Below are positions 1 through 7,148 of a DNA stretch of 64,000 bases, piece after piece. The notes beneath the pieces were generated by a model. The model worked only from the letters and a program-made list of their open reading frames with translations, was not told the DNA's origin and did not search any database. A program made the translations under genes and the position numbers. The DNA comes from Terrirubrum flagellatum (GTDB lineage Bacteria; Pseudomonadota; Alphaproteobacteria; Rhizobiales; Beijerinckiaceae), in contig NZ_CP091851.1 of the NCBI RefSeq assembly GCF_022059845.1, positions 2,914,001 through 2,978,000 on the forward strand, written 5' to 3'. Positions within the stretch are counted from its first letter, which is position 1; the number at the start of each line of letters is the position of its first letter.

Positions 1-1501
1 TTGAGCCGCCGAGAATCGCACGCACGTCATTCGCGATCGAGATGAGCGAATCCGTCATCGGAAACGAGCCGCCGGCGCCGCGCACGCGCGTCAGGCCGCG
101 CAATTCGGATGAGAGAATGAAGGCGTCGACGCCGCCAGCGATCGCCGCCAGCATCGCGCAATGCAGCACGAGCCGGCGCAACGTCCATTCATCAGGGCCG
201 GAATAGATCACGGCGCCGTCGCTTGCGACGAAATGCGCTGGCGCCGCAGAGCCCACGAAAGACGCGATCTGCGTTGCAGCAGACGAAGAGCCGTCGACCG
301 TGCCGCCAACTCCCGGCGCGGGATCGACCGTGATCTCGCCGCGCCAGGGATAGGCAGGCTGCGCGGAGGCGCCGGTCCAGGGATCTGGCAACGCGTTGTC
401 GGCCGCGATATCCATCATGATGAACGGATGAAGATTGATCTTCAGTCCGCACGATCTGATCTCCGCGATCGCCGCGAGCACCGAATGATCCGACGGCGTG
501 CCGCCATAGGCCGGCAAGCCGTTCACAACAGATACAATCTGCGCGTCGAACCGCGTCACGCCGCTGACGCTCCAGAACAAAGGCGTCGTGAATTTGTTCG
601 CGACCTCGACCTTCGGCCTCACGCTGCAAAGACCGGCGCGCAGATCGTCGCCGAACCAGGTCACGATCAGCGTCACGCTTTCGAGGTTGGGGCACAGCGC
701 CTGCAACTGATCGAGCGAGGCGCGCAGATCGACCGCATGCGTAAGCTGATTGACATTCTCCGGCCGCGAGACGCCATCGCCCGCATCGCGAAACACCTGC
801 GTCGTCTCATAGGCGAATTCGCCGGCGCCCGGGATCAGGTTCACGCCCCGCGCCATGGCGTTGAGCGAACCGACGGGCCGCGCAACTTCAAAAGAAAATT
901 GCGGAATGCGATTGCCGAAATCGGCGAGCGGCAGCCGCTCGAACACGACATAGGCCGTGCCGCGATAGGCCGGCGCATTCGCCGCGCCTTCCTTCGCAAC
1001 AACAAGCGGATCGGCCTCCTGCGATTCGTCGCCGCGATGGAGGCGCATCGTCACCGTCGTCAAATCGAGCAACTGTCCATCGGCCCAGACGCGGCGCACG
1101 AACGCGATCGGCCCTTCGCAGAGGCCGATCGCGAGATTGGCGAAATAGCTGTAGGTCGTGCTCGTCGAGGCGCCGCCGCCGAACAATCCGCCCTTGCCGC
1201 CGAAGACGCCGCCGCCGGAGCGCGTGACGTTGACGATCTCCTCGAAGCGCGTCGCCCAGATCAATTCGCCGCCAATACGGGCGCGGCCGTAGACGCGCGG
1301 GATCGACGCGCCTTCGGTCGATTCAAGCCCCGACATCTCGGTGACGCGCGGCCCTTCACTCGAAGTGGGACGGCGCAGGAGCGACGTGTCGATCGAGGCG
1401 CCAAGCACGGCGCCGAGAACGCGTCCGGCCATGGCGCCGATTGGGCCGCCGATCGCATTGCCAAGCGCGGCGCCGGCGAGTTGCAGAACGAGCGTCGCCA
1501 T
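1..1501 (-). CDS. GTA gp15-like megatron/host-specificity protein, TIM-barrel-like (partial, cut by window edge)
   Basis: An open frame starts at ATG 1501 and runs off the left edge with no stop, giving about 500 residues. The N-terminus is a glycine/alanine-rich segment (GAALGNAIGGPIGAMAGR) typical of phage tail-tip proteins, followed by a VYGRARIGGELIW stretch. Near residues 460-490 lies an LHCAMLAAIAGGVDAFILSS block, which in this family sits in the TIM-barrel (glycoside-hydrolase-like) domain. RcGTA gp15 is the large baseplate 'megatron' that contacts the host surface and helps pass DNA through the envelope. The start codon overlaps the TGA of the upstream peptidase gene by one base, so the two are translationally coupled. 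It is the last tail gene of the cluster, and its C-terminal half lies outside the window. Confidence 0.9.
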   Translation of the reverse strand, partial: MATLVLQLAGAALGNAIGGPIGAMAGRVLGAVLGASIDTSLLRRPTSSEGPRVTEMSGLESTEGASIPRVYGRARIGGELIWATRFEEIVNVTRSGGGVFGGKGGLFGGGASTSTTYSYFANLAIGLCEGPIAFVRRVWADGQLLDLTTVTMRLHRGDESQEADPLVVAKEGAANAPAYRGTAYVVFERLPLADFGNRIPQFSFEVARPVGSLNAMARGVNLIPGAGEFAYETTQVFRDAGDGVSRPENVNQLTHAVDLRASLDQLQALCPNLESVTLIVTWFGDDLRAGLCSVRPKVEVANKFTTPLFWSVSGVTRFDAQIVSVVNGLPAYGGTPSDHSVLAAIAEIRSCGLKINLHPFIMMDIAADNALPDPWTGASAQPAYPWRGEITVDPAPGVGGTVDGSSSAATQIASFVGSAAPAHFVASDGAVIYSGPDEWTLRRLVLHCAMLAAIAGGVDAFILSSELRGLTRVRGAGGSFPMTDSLISIANDVRAILGGS

Positions 1502-1941
1502 CAGCCTGTCGCTCCGGGGAAGGAAAAGGCGGCGACGAGATGACGCCGCCACCACTGCGAGAAATGAACTTCCGCCACCGCCGCGCCGTCATGGGCGTGA
1601 ATAAACGACTGTGACGCAGCGAGAATCGCCGCATGCGCCGCGGGCAATCCGTCGCGCCAGCGAAACAGCAGCACATCGCCTTCGCGCGCGTATCGAGAAG
1701 CGATTTCGACGAGATGACGCCTCGCCGCATCGAGCAGCGTCTCGCGCGAGGAAGACAGCGACCAGGCCGGCGCATAAGGCGTCATCGCCTCAGGCTCCGC
1801 GCCGATCACGCCGCGCCAGACGCCGCGCACAAGGCCAAGGCAATCGCAGCCGACATGAATGAGCGACGCCTGATGCGCGTAAGGCGTGCCGATCCAGCGG
1901 CGCGCCTCTGCGACAAGGACGGCGCGCGAAAGCTCCGTCAC
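1501..1941 (-). CDS. GTA gp14-like NlpC/P60 family cell-wall peptidase
   Basis: A 146-residue protein beginning VTELSRAVLVAEARRWIGTP. The start is the GTG at 1941, which overlaps the stop of the DUF2163 gene (GTGA); a longer upstream frame exists but would lie inside that gene. The catalytic Cys sits in the block HVGCDCLGLVRGVW (about residue 33) and the His in AHAAILA (about residue 110), as in NlpC/P60 peptidases. In RcGTA-like particles this protein is a baseplate peptidase thought to open the peptidoglycan during DNA delivery. It is the fourth of four tightly coupled tail-tip genes (gp12-gp15). Family assignment is secure; activity is inferred. Confidence 0.9.
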   Translation of the reverse strand: MTELSRAVLVAEARRWIGTPYAHQASLIHVGCDCLGLVRGVWRGVIGAEPEAMTPYAPAWSLSSSRETLLDAARRHLVEIASRYAREGDVLLFRWRDGLPAAHAAILAASQSFIHAHDGAAVAEVHFSQWWRRHLVAAFSFPGATG

Positions 1942-2819
1942 TGGAACAAGCTCCCGCCATCCATGTTGGGCTCGCCGTCGCGCGCGACGCGCATCAACAC
2001 GTCGTTGCCGGGAATGTGGGGAAAACCGCGGAAATTGACGGCGTTGCCGAAGCGATCGCGGCATGTGGAGAATTGCTTGTCGCAGCCCGCCGTCGCGATG
2101 AACGCGTCGCCGATCGCAATCGGCCGCGGCGGCGCGCTCCAGAGCAGCAGGGAGCCTTCGCCCTGCGAATGATCGCGCACATCCTGCGTGAGATTCGCAT
2201 TGGCGCCCGAGGTCCATTTCAGCGACCCAGCTCGAAACACGCCGCTGGCGAATGACGTCAACGCAGCGGCGCGGAGATAGGATTGACCGTCGGTCGCGCT
2301 TACAGTTCCCGTCACGCGCCAGCCCGCGAGATCGACGCGGCAGCGCGAATCTCCGAGGGCGGCCGGGCAACGCGCCGCGAAGAGGCGGCCGCGCTCCTCA
2401 TCGAGTTGATGCGCAAGCGCGCGCATCTCGGTGACATAGGCGGAATCCTGCCGCCTGACTTCGCCAACGACGCCTTCATCGAGGAGCAGACGCGCCGCCG
2501 GATTGGTCCAATCGACGGCGAAGACCTCGATGCGCGCCTTGTCCCAGAGCCCTTTCGCGAGATCGATCTCGGAGAGACCGTCCGACGACAGCGCGCCGGC
2601 CACCTCGCCGCCGCCGACCGCGAAATCGAAATGCGACTCCGTCTCCGACGCCTGCGCGCCCGTGCGCGCGGCGAAGGTCACGCCATCGAAGGTGAGATCG
2701 CGATCATGATCGGTGAAGCCGAGCACGACGCCGTCGCGCCGCGTCAGCTTCCAGCAGCGCGCGAGCGTCGTCGCGCCGCCGCTCGCCGCAGCCACAAAAG
2801 AAGAGGAAAGAGCGCGCAT
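1938..2819 (-). CDS. GTA gp13-like hub protein (DUF2163 / phage BR0599 family)
   Basis: A 293-residue protein. The C-terminal part carries the family hallmark AGCDKQFSTCRDRFGNAVNF followed by RGFPHIPGND, and a second cysteine pair lies in ARCPAALGDSRCRVDL (about residues 150-165). These four cysteines match the positions that hold an Fe-S cluster in hub proteins of RcGTA-like baseplates; that role is family knowledge and is not shown here. The hub links the distal tail to the megatron protein. The gene starts 2 nt after the DUF2460 gene and overlaps the peptidase gene by 4 nt, so it belongs to one polycistronic unit. Confidence 0.92.
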   Translation of the reverse strand: MRALSSSFVAAASGGATTLARCWKLTRRDGVVLGFTDHDRDLTFDGVTFAARTGAQASETESHFDFAVGGGEVAGALSSDGLSEIDLAKGLWDKARIEVFAVDWTNPAARLLLDEGVVGEVRRQDSAYVTEMRALAHQLDEERGRLFAARCPAALGDSRCRVDLAGWRVTGTVSATDGQSYLRAAALTSFASGVFRAGSLKWTSGANANLTQDVRDHSQGEGSLLLWSAPPRPIAIGDAFIATAGCDKQFSTCRDRFGNAVNFRGFPHIPGNDVLMRVARDGEPNMDGGSLFQ

Positions 2820-2821
2820 GG

Positions 2822-3463
2822 TCAGACGATGATCTCGATCAAGGGAATCTTCGGAATGACGCCGGCGTCAAAGGCGGAGAAATCGATCGTCAATTGATCA
2901 TCCTCGAACCTGACCGGGGTATCGAACGTGAAGCCGGCTGTGATAGCGGCGCCGGACGCGGGAATGGCGCCCGAAATGAAAGTCACGACTCCCGTTGTCG
3001 TATCGACGGAGAAATCCGACGAAGCGCGCTCGACGCCATTCACGGCGACGCGCACGCTTCCCGCGGCCGGCTTCCTGATCGGCCTGTCATAGGGCGCGTG
3101 CGCCGCGCCATAACGTTTGACGAGCTGGAAGCTCGCGATCGCGCCGTCGCCCATTCCGATCGCCTGATCGAGCGGCGACACGCTTTGCGAGGGCGCGCAG
3201 GATTTCCAGTCGGCGCGGTCGCGCCAGCGAAATCCGTACAGACGCCCTCGCCTCTCCTCGAAGAAAGCGATGACGTCATGCAGCGCATCGAGCGTCTTCA
3301 CGCCATAGCCGGCATCATAGCGCCGTCGCGAATGAGCCCAGCGCGTGTTGCGCTCCTCGCGTCCGGAGCCGAGCGTGACGATCTCGGTGCGGCGCTCCGG
3401 GCCGCCCTGACTGCCGAGCGCAATGTCGAGCGGAAACCTGATCTCGTGAAAATCGGAAGGCAT
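2822..3463 (-). CDS. GTA gp12-like distal tail protein (DUF2460)
   Basis: A 213-residue protein. The start is taken at ATG 3463 (MPSDFHEIRFPLDIALGS), 7 nt after the tape-measure stop; an upstream in-frame ATG would overlap that gene. The family pattern is clear: FHEIRFP at the start, the GPERRTEIVTLGSGREERN block (about residues 20-40), then RRRYDAGYGVKTLDALHDV and FFEERRGRLYGFRWRDRADW. DUF2460 proteins form the distal tail ring (Dit-like) of GTA and lambdoid-type tails. The C-terminal half is a beta-rich domain. Confidence 0.92.
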   Translation of the reverse strand: MPSDFHEIRFPLDIALGSQGGPERRTEIVTLGSGREERNTRWAHSRRRYDAGYGVKTLDALHDVIAFFEERRGRLYGFRWRDRADWKSCAPSQSVSPLDQAIGMGDGAIASFQLVKRYGAAHAPYDRPIRKPAAGSVRVAVNGVERASSDFSVDTTTGVVTFISGAIPASGAAITAGFTFDTPVRFEDDQLTIDFSAFDAGVIPKIPLIEIIV

Positions 3464-3470
3464 CGCGTCC

Positions 3471-4049
3471 TCACACCGAGCGACGGCCGCGCGCAACCGC
3501 GCGCGCCAATGCGCCTGCGATCTGCGCCTGCGAGCGGCGGAAACTGTCGGCGTCCTGCGTCGCGATATTGACGGTGATCGCGGTGGAACCGCCGGCGTCG
3601 CCGCGCACGCCGAGACGCCCGTCGGAGCCGCGCGCGAGCGGCATCACCGCTTCGGCGCCGCGCTCGCCCATGAGACCGAGGCCGCCATTCAAGGGAAAAT
3701 AGGTCGGCTGCGCCACAACGCCGCCAGCCGCAAAGGGCCTCACCTGCCCGGACTGAAAGACATTGCCCAGTGCGCTCGCAGTCGTCGTTCCCCCGAACAC
3801 GCCAGAGACAAGCGAACCGAGCGCGCCCTGCAGCGCACTTTCGACAGGCTTGAAGGCGAGCCGCAGACCGAACGACACCATACGCTCGCCGATCGAGCGC
3901 AACACGTCCTCGAAACGCCTGCCGTCGACGATGCCGCGCGCAAACGCGTTGCTGATGCTTTTCCCCAGCGCATCCGTCGTCGATTTAAGCGCGCGCGCCG
4001 TCTTCAGCGAAGATGAGAGGCTTTCGTCAGTATCATCGTCAGCCATCAT
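3471..4049 (-). CDS. GTA gp11-like tail tape measure protein
   Basis: A 192-residue protein, short for a tape measure but the usual size in GTA clusters, where the tail is short. It has a helical N-terminal half (residues 10-90, with FEDVLRSIGERMVSFGLRLAFKPV) and the C-terminal block FAAGGVVAQPTYFPLNGGLGLMGERGAEAVMPL that is typical of phage tape-measure ends. Two consecutive ATGs (4049 and 4046) follow AAGGAGA; 4046 has the better spacing. The start overlaps the end of the tail assembly chaperone frame. Confidence 0.88.
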   Translation of the reverse strand: MMADDDTDESLSSSLKTARALKSTTDALGKSISNAFARGIVDGRRFEDVLRSIGERMVSFGLRLAFKPVESALQGALGSLVSGVFGGTTTASALGNVFQSGQVRPFAAGGVVAQPTYFPLNGGLGLMGERGAEAVMPLARGSDGRLGVRGDAGGSTAITVNIATQDADSFRRSQAQIAGALARAVARGRRSV

Positions 4050-4215
4050 CGGTCTCCTTGTCGGGATAGAGCGCGATCAGCGCCGCAAGCTCATCGCGGC
4101 GCATGGCGCGCTGTGCGTCGCCGAAAATTCCGCGCGCCGCAGCGGCGAGTTCGCGCGGACTCATCGACCAGAATTCAAAAGACGAAAGCCGCAGCACACC
4201 GAAACCGAACGCCAT
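4039..4215 (-). CDS. GTA gp10.1-like phage tail assembly chaperone (DUF2376)
   Basis: A 58-residue frame from ATG 4215 reading MAFGFGVLRLSSFEFWSMSP then RELAAAARG, the core of the DUF2376/Phage_TAC family. The frame stays open 16 codons upstream of this ATG and includes FPWREAM, which resembles the usual N-terminus of family members, but that stretch has no ATG, GTG, TTG or CTG. The real N-terminus may therefore come from a -1 frameshift out of gp10 (see 4263-4269). The stop lies inside the start of the tape-measure gene, as expected for a chaperone acting on the tape measure. This gene is easily missed because of its size. Confidence 0.8.
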   Translation of the reverse strand: MAFGFGVLRLSSFEFWSMSPRELAAAARGIFGDAQRAMRRDELAALIALYPDKETDDG

Positions 4216-4256
4216 CGCCTCCCGCCAGGGGAAAGCGGCCGGCGCGGCGCCTGCGG

Positions 4257-4589
4257 CTAGAGAGGGTTTTCAGGCGCCGCCTCGTCGGCGAAAGCGAGGC
4301 GCAGCAGCTTCGCGACCGCATCGATGACGAGAGGCAACTCGCGCGCGATATTCAATGCGGCGAGTTCACGATCCTCAATTCGCTCGCCGCCGCCGCGCGC
4401 GGCGGCGCCCAGGATCGCGATGAAGTCCTTCGCCCCGAGCTTTCCCGACGACAACCGTTCGCCCAGCGCAGCAAGCCCCTCGACTGCGAATGCGGATTCG
4501 ATCTCCGCCAGCGCGCCAAGCGTCAGGCACAGTCGAAATCTCCGGCCGCCGATCTCGCAGTCGACTTCCCCGCGATGACAATTCGCCAT
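4257..4589 (-). CDS. GTA gp10-like tail tube-associated protein (GTA TAC family)
   Basis: A 110-residue protein from ATG 4589 (MANCHRGEVDCEIGGRRFRL), one base after the major tail protein stop. The family pattern GEV...IGG..F.L.LTLGALAEIE is visible in the first 35 residues and KLGAKDFIAILGAAARGGG in the middle. In RcGTA this gene sits between the major tail protein and the chaperone, and is often called GTA TAC. By position and length it corresponds to the gpG-type tail assembly chaperone of tailed phages. It ends PENPL-TAG directly after a slippery heptamer. Confidence 0.88.
   Translation of the reverse strand: MANCHRGEVDCEIGGRRFRLCLTLGALAEIESAFAVEGLAALGERLSSGKLGAKDFIAILGAAARGGGERIEDRELAALNIARELPLVIDAVAKLLRLAFADEAAPENPL
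4263..4269 (-). promoter_or_regulatory. Candidate -1 ribosomal frameshift site (A AAC CCT)
   Basis: On the minus strand the seven bases AAACCCT fit the X XXY YYZ pattern exactly in the gp10 reading frame (codons AAC CCT), two codons before the gp10 TAG. Slipping back one base re-pairs AAA and CCC and leads into the frame SLAAGAAPAAFPWREAM and on through the DUF2376 protein. The -1 frame has a TGA just upstream, so the shared window is only about six codons and this heptamer is the only slippery site in it. The fusion would have about 183 residues (109 + 74). This parallels the G/GT arrangement of lambda-like phages. It is inferred, not demonstrated. Confidence 0.6.
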
Positions 4590-4590
4590 G

Positions 4591-5001
4591 TCAGATCGCC
4601 GCAAACGCAAGCTGCCCCGCGGATTCGAGCGCCAGCTCGAAGGTCGCCTCGCCCGCATGTTCGCCACGATATTCGAGCGATGTGATCTGGAACGGCCCTT
4701 CGATGCGGCCGAAATCGGGAATGGTGATCTGCCAGACGCGGATCACATCATCGAAGAACAAGGTTCGCACCTGCGCGTCCGACGCATCGTCCTTGAACAC
4801 GCCGGAGCCGGTGATCGAGGCGCGTTTGACGCCGGCGCCCGCGAGCAATTCGCGCCAGCGCCCGACGGATTCTGCATGGGTGACGTCGACGGTCTGCGCG
4901 TTGAACGACAATTGCCGCGTGCGCAGGCCGGCGACGGAGATGAAGGCGCCGGTTCCGTCGTCGAGCTTCAGCAGCAGATCTTTTCCCTTCTGGGCGGCCA
5001 T
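4591..5001 (-). CDS. GTA gp9-like major tail (tube) protein, TP901-1 family
   Basis: A 136-residue protein beginning MAAQKGKDLLLKLDDGTGAF. The family pattern is visible throughout: KGKDLLLK at the start, VAGLRTRQLSFN, then VTHAESVGRWRELLAGAG and a C-terminal FQITSLEYRGEHAGEATFEL. Such proteins polymerise into the tail tube. ATG 5001 follows the DUF3168 gene by 12 nt with GGAGATATCC as ribosome-binding region. It is the right size for RcGTA gp9. Confidence 0.93.
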   Translation of the reverse strand: MAAQKGKDLLLKLDDGTGAFISVAGLRTRQLSFNAQTVDVTHAESVGRWRELLAGAGVKRASITGSGVFKDDASDAQVRTLFFDDVIRVWQITIPDFGRIEGPFQITSLEYRGEHAGEATFELALESAGQLAFAAI

Positions 5002-5013
5002 GGATATCTCCGG

Positions 5014-5421
5014 TCAGATGGTTTCGGTGACGGCGCGCAGCGAAATCCGCGCCTTGCGAACGGGGTCCTTGCCGGCGCGGATGAGATCGACCGACGTCGC
5101 GGCGAGATGGATGAGGCGATGGCCGTCAAGCGTGAGATTGGCGTCATCGAGCAGTTCGACCACGCGCGCCGCGATCGTCAGCGCCTCCGCCGATCCCGGC
5201 TGACGCGACACGCAGAGCAGCGAGACGCGCAGCTCATGTCCGGGAAAATCCGAAACGCTGTTGTCGCGCGCGCGCATCTCCTCGAAGGCGATCCAGGGAT
5301 AGATCGTCGCGGCCGGCGCCTGCTCATAGGTTTTGGCGCCGCCGAGCAGCGCGACGAGTTCGGCGTCGCCGTTCAGCGTCGCGACAATAGCAGCCTGCAA
5401 GGCGAGAAGCGGCTGCGTCAT
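5014..5421 (-). CDS. GTA gp8-like tail terminator protein (DUF3168)
   Basis: A 135-residue protein with the DUF3168 signature: LQAAIVATLNGDAELVALLG at the start, then the TYEQAPAATIYPWIAFEEM block, and DGHRLIHLAATSVDL near the C-terminus. This family caps the tail tube at the head-proximal end. Its ATG overlaps the head-tail adaptor stop by 4 nt. Confidence 0.92.
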   Translation of the reverse strand: MTQPLLALQAAIVATLNGDAELVALLGGAKTYEQAPAATIYPWIAFEEMRARDNSVSDFPGHELRVSLLCVSRQPGSAEALTIAARVVELLDDANLTLDGHRLIHLAATSVDLIRAGKDPVRKARISLRAVTETI

Positions 5422-5771
5422 GGCGCGTCCTCGTCGGCGAGAACGGAGAGACGGCGGCGCTTGCCATCGGCGTCCGACACGGCGCGGATGACGAAGACGC
5501 GATCCTCGAAGCGCAACCGGCGCGAATTGTCGATGTCGGCGCGCCAGCGCATGGTGATGCGGTAGGAGAAGCGCGCACCGGCGCGATTATCGGTCAGCGC
5601 CGCGTCGGCCTCGAGCGTCTCGATCGCCGCCCACACCGTGTCGATGGTTTCATAGCTGCGCGTCAGGCCGCCGGCGCCGTCAGCGATATCGACCGGCGCC
5701 TCGATCGCGACGCGATGGCGCATGGCGCCGACCGGCAGCCGCTTCAGGCGCGCAAAAAGCGTGCGCGTCAT
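5418..5771 (-). CDS. GTA gp7-like head-tail adaptor (phage head closure protein)
   Basis: A 117-residue protein. The pattern PVGAMRHRVAIEAPV at residues 15-30, GAGGLTRSYETIDTVWAAIE, and the C-terminal LRFEDRVFVIRAVSD identify the SPP1 gp16/HK97 gp7-like head-closure family. It sits between the connector (2 nt gap) and the DUF3168 gene (4 nt overlap), the canonical GTA position. Confidence 0.92.
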   Translation of the reverse strand: MTRTLFARLKRLPVGAMRHRVAIEAPVDIADGAGGLTRSYETIDTVWAAIETLEADAALTDNRAGARFSYRITMRWRADIDNSRRLRFEDRVFVIRAVSDADGKRRRLSVLADEDAP

Positions 5772-5773
5772 GA

Positions 5774-6346
5774 TCAGATCCTCACGCTGCGATAGGGCGC
5801 GACGAGCGCGACGACCTCCGGCGGCAGCGGTTGCTCGCCCTTCTCCGACGCGTCATCGCCGCGGCGTTCGAACCAGCGCGCCGCGAGCAAGGCGATCGCC
5901 TGGCGCAGGCCGGCGGGAACATCGCCTGCAGCGGCGCCAAATCCGACCGTGAGATCGATCTCGATTCCCGACGTCGCGCGACCCGGCGCCGGCGGCGCAT
6001 TCAGCAGAACGAGGCGTGGCGGCGATGCGAAGGCGTCGACATAGAGCGCATCGGCGCCAAGCGTCGCATTCGCCGTCGCATCGGACCAGACGCGCACCGC
6101 GTCGCAGGAGATGATCGGCTTCAATGGCAGACGCACGATTCCGTCGCGCGGCCAGCAATCCAGCGTCACGCGCCAGCGCTGCGAAATCAGTTCGCAGCCG
6201 CTCGCCGCCTCGATGGTCAGCCGCGCAGCCGAAATCAGTTTGCCAATCAGGCCGTCTTCGTCGGAAGAAGACAGCCGCAACAGAGCTTTCACCTCGGCGA
6301 GCGAAACCGGCTCGGCCGCGGGTCCTTCCAGCAGGGTCGCATTCAT
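5774..6346 (-). CDS. GTA gp6-like head-tail connector protein
   Basis: A 190-residue protein starting at ATG 6346 (MNATLLEGPAAEPVSLAEVK). The helical N-terminus with EPVSLAEVKALLRL and DGLIGKLISAARLTIEAASG is the gp6-type connector signature; the C-terminus has GLRQAIALLAARWFERRGD. Its ATG shares two bases with the ATG of the secreted protease on the other strand, through the palindrome CATG at 6344-6347. The upstream GTA gene (capsid) is separated from it by the two antisense protease genes, which is not the usual layout; normally gp6 follows gp5 directly. Confidence 0.9.
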   Translation of the reverse strand: MNATLLEGPAAEPVSLAEVKALLRLSSSDEDGLIGKLISAARLTIEAASGCELISQRWRVTLDCWPRDGIVRLPLKPIISCDAVRVWSDATANATLGADALYVDAFASPPRLVLLNAPPAPGRATSGIEIDLTVGFGAAAGDVPAGLRQAIALLAARWFERRGDDASEKGEQPLPPEVVALVAPYRSVRI

Positions 6347-7097
6347 GTCCTGGTCTCTACTGTCGAAATGTCTTGCGATCGCCGCGTCAGCCGCAACGTT
6401 GTTCGCCCCGCCGGCGCGCGCGCTCGATGGCGGCGCGGCCGATGCGGCCTCAGCCTCGCAGGCGGTGATGATCCTCAACGAGGGCGGCAGCTTCTGCAGC
6501 GCGCTGGTCATTGACCCGCGCACGCTGATCACCGCCGGCCATTGTCTCGCCGGCGGCCGCGACATGCGCGTCTATTGGCCGGGCGAGGGCGGCCAGCCGG
6601 TGATGCGCGGCGCGACCAGCGTCGCCATCCATCCGAATTACGTCGCCGACGCCGTGCAGAAGCGAAAGCGCTCGATCGATCTCGGCCTCGTGCGGCTGGC
6701 CGAGAATCTTCCCTCGCAATTCTCGGGCGTGTCGCTCGCGGCCAATGGCCGCATCGAGCCCGGCGATCGCGTCACCGCGCTCGGCTTCGGCCCGACCAGC
6801 CGCAAGGATCCGAAAAGCGCGGGCGTCATGCGCCGCGCCAATTTCTCCGCCGCCGCGCCCTATGGGCCCAGCGAAATCCTGCTGTGGACGTCGTCGTCTA
6901 GCGCCGGCATCTGTCCCGGCGATTCCGGCGGCGCAATGCTCGATGCGAGCGGCCGCCTCGCCGCCATCATCGCCTGGGGCGGCACCACAGGCGCGAGCGG
7001 ATGCCGCGGCCCGGCGCAGGGCGTGCTCGTCGGCCCGCAGCGCCAATGGATCGACAGCACGCTCTCGCAATGGGGCGCGCAAGCGCAATGGGAATAG
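6345..7097 (+). CDS. Secreted trypsin-like serine protease A
   Basis: A 250-residue S1-family peptidase. The start is set at ATG 6345 because it gives a clean signal peptide (SLLSKCLAIAASAATLFAPP then ARA), while the longer frame upstream lies antisense to gp6. The catalytic triad is visible: His in LITAGHCL (about residue 65), Asp in IDLGLVRLA (about 110) and Ser in CPGDSGGAML (about 190). It is followed 51 nt downstream by a second protease of the same family. Both lie on the opposite strand to, and inside, the GTA cluster. The substrate is unknown; a periplasmic or extracellular location is inferred from the signal peptide. Confidence 0.85.
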   Translation: MSWSLLSKCLAIAASAATLFAPPARALDGGAADAASASQAVMILNEGGSFCSALVIDPRTLITAGHCLAGGRDMRVYWPGEGGQPVMRGATSVAIHPNYVADAVQKRKRSIDLGLVRLAENLPSQFSGVSLAANGRIEPGDRVTALGFGPTSRKDPKSAGVMRRANFSAAAPYGPSEILLWTSSSSAGICPGDSGGAMLDASGRLAAIIAWGGTTGASGCRGPAQGVLVGPQRQWIDSTLSQWGAQAQWE

Positions 7098-7148
7098 AGG
7101 CCGCCTCCCCGCCTCGACTGCGCCACAGATCAGGCTAGACTCAGGCGC

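Noticed and set aside
161-1543. Long plus-strand Arg/Ala/Asp-rich frame opposite the GTA megatron gene
   Set aside because: Composition is that of an antisense shadow; the minus-strand frame encodes a clear GTA gp15 protein.
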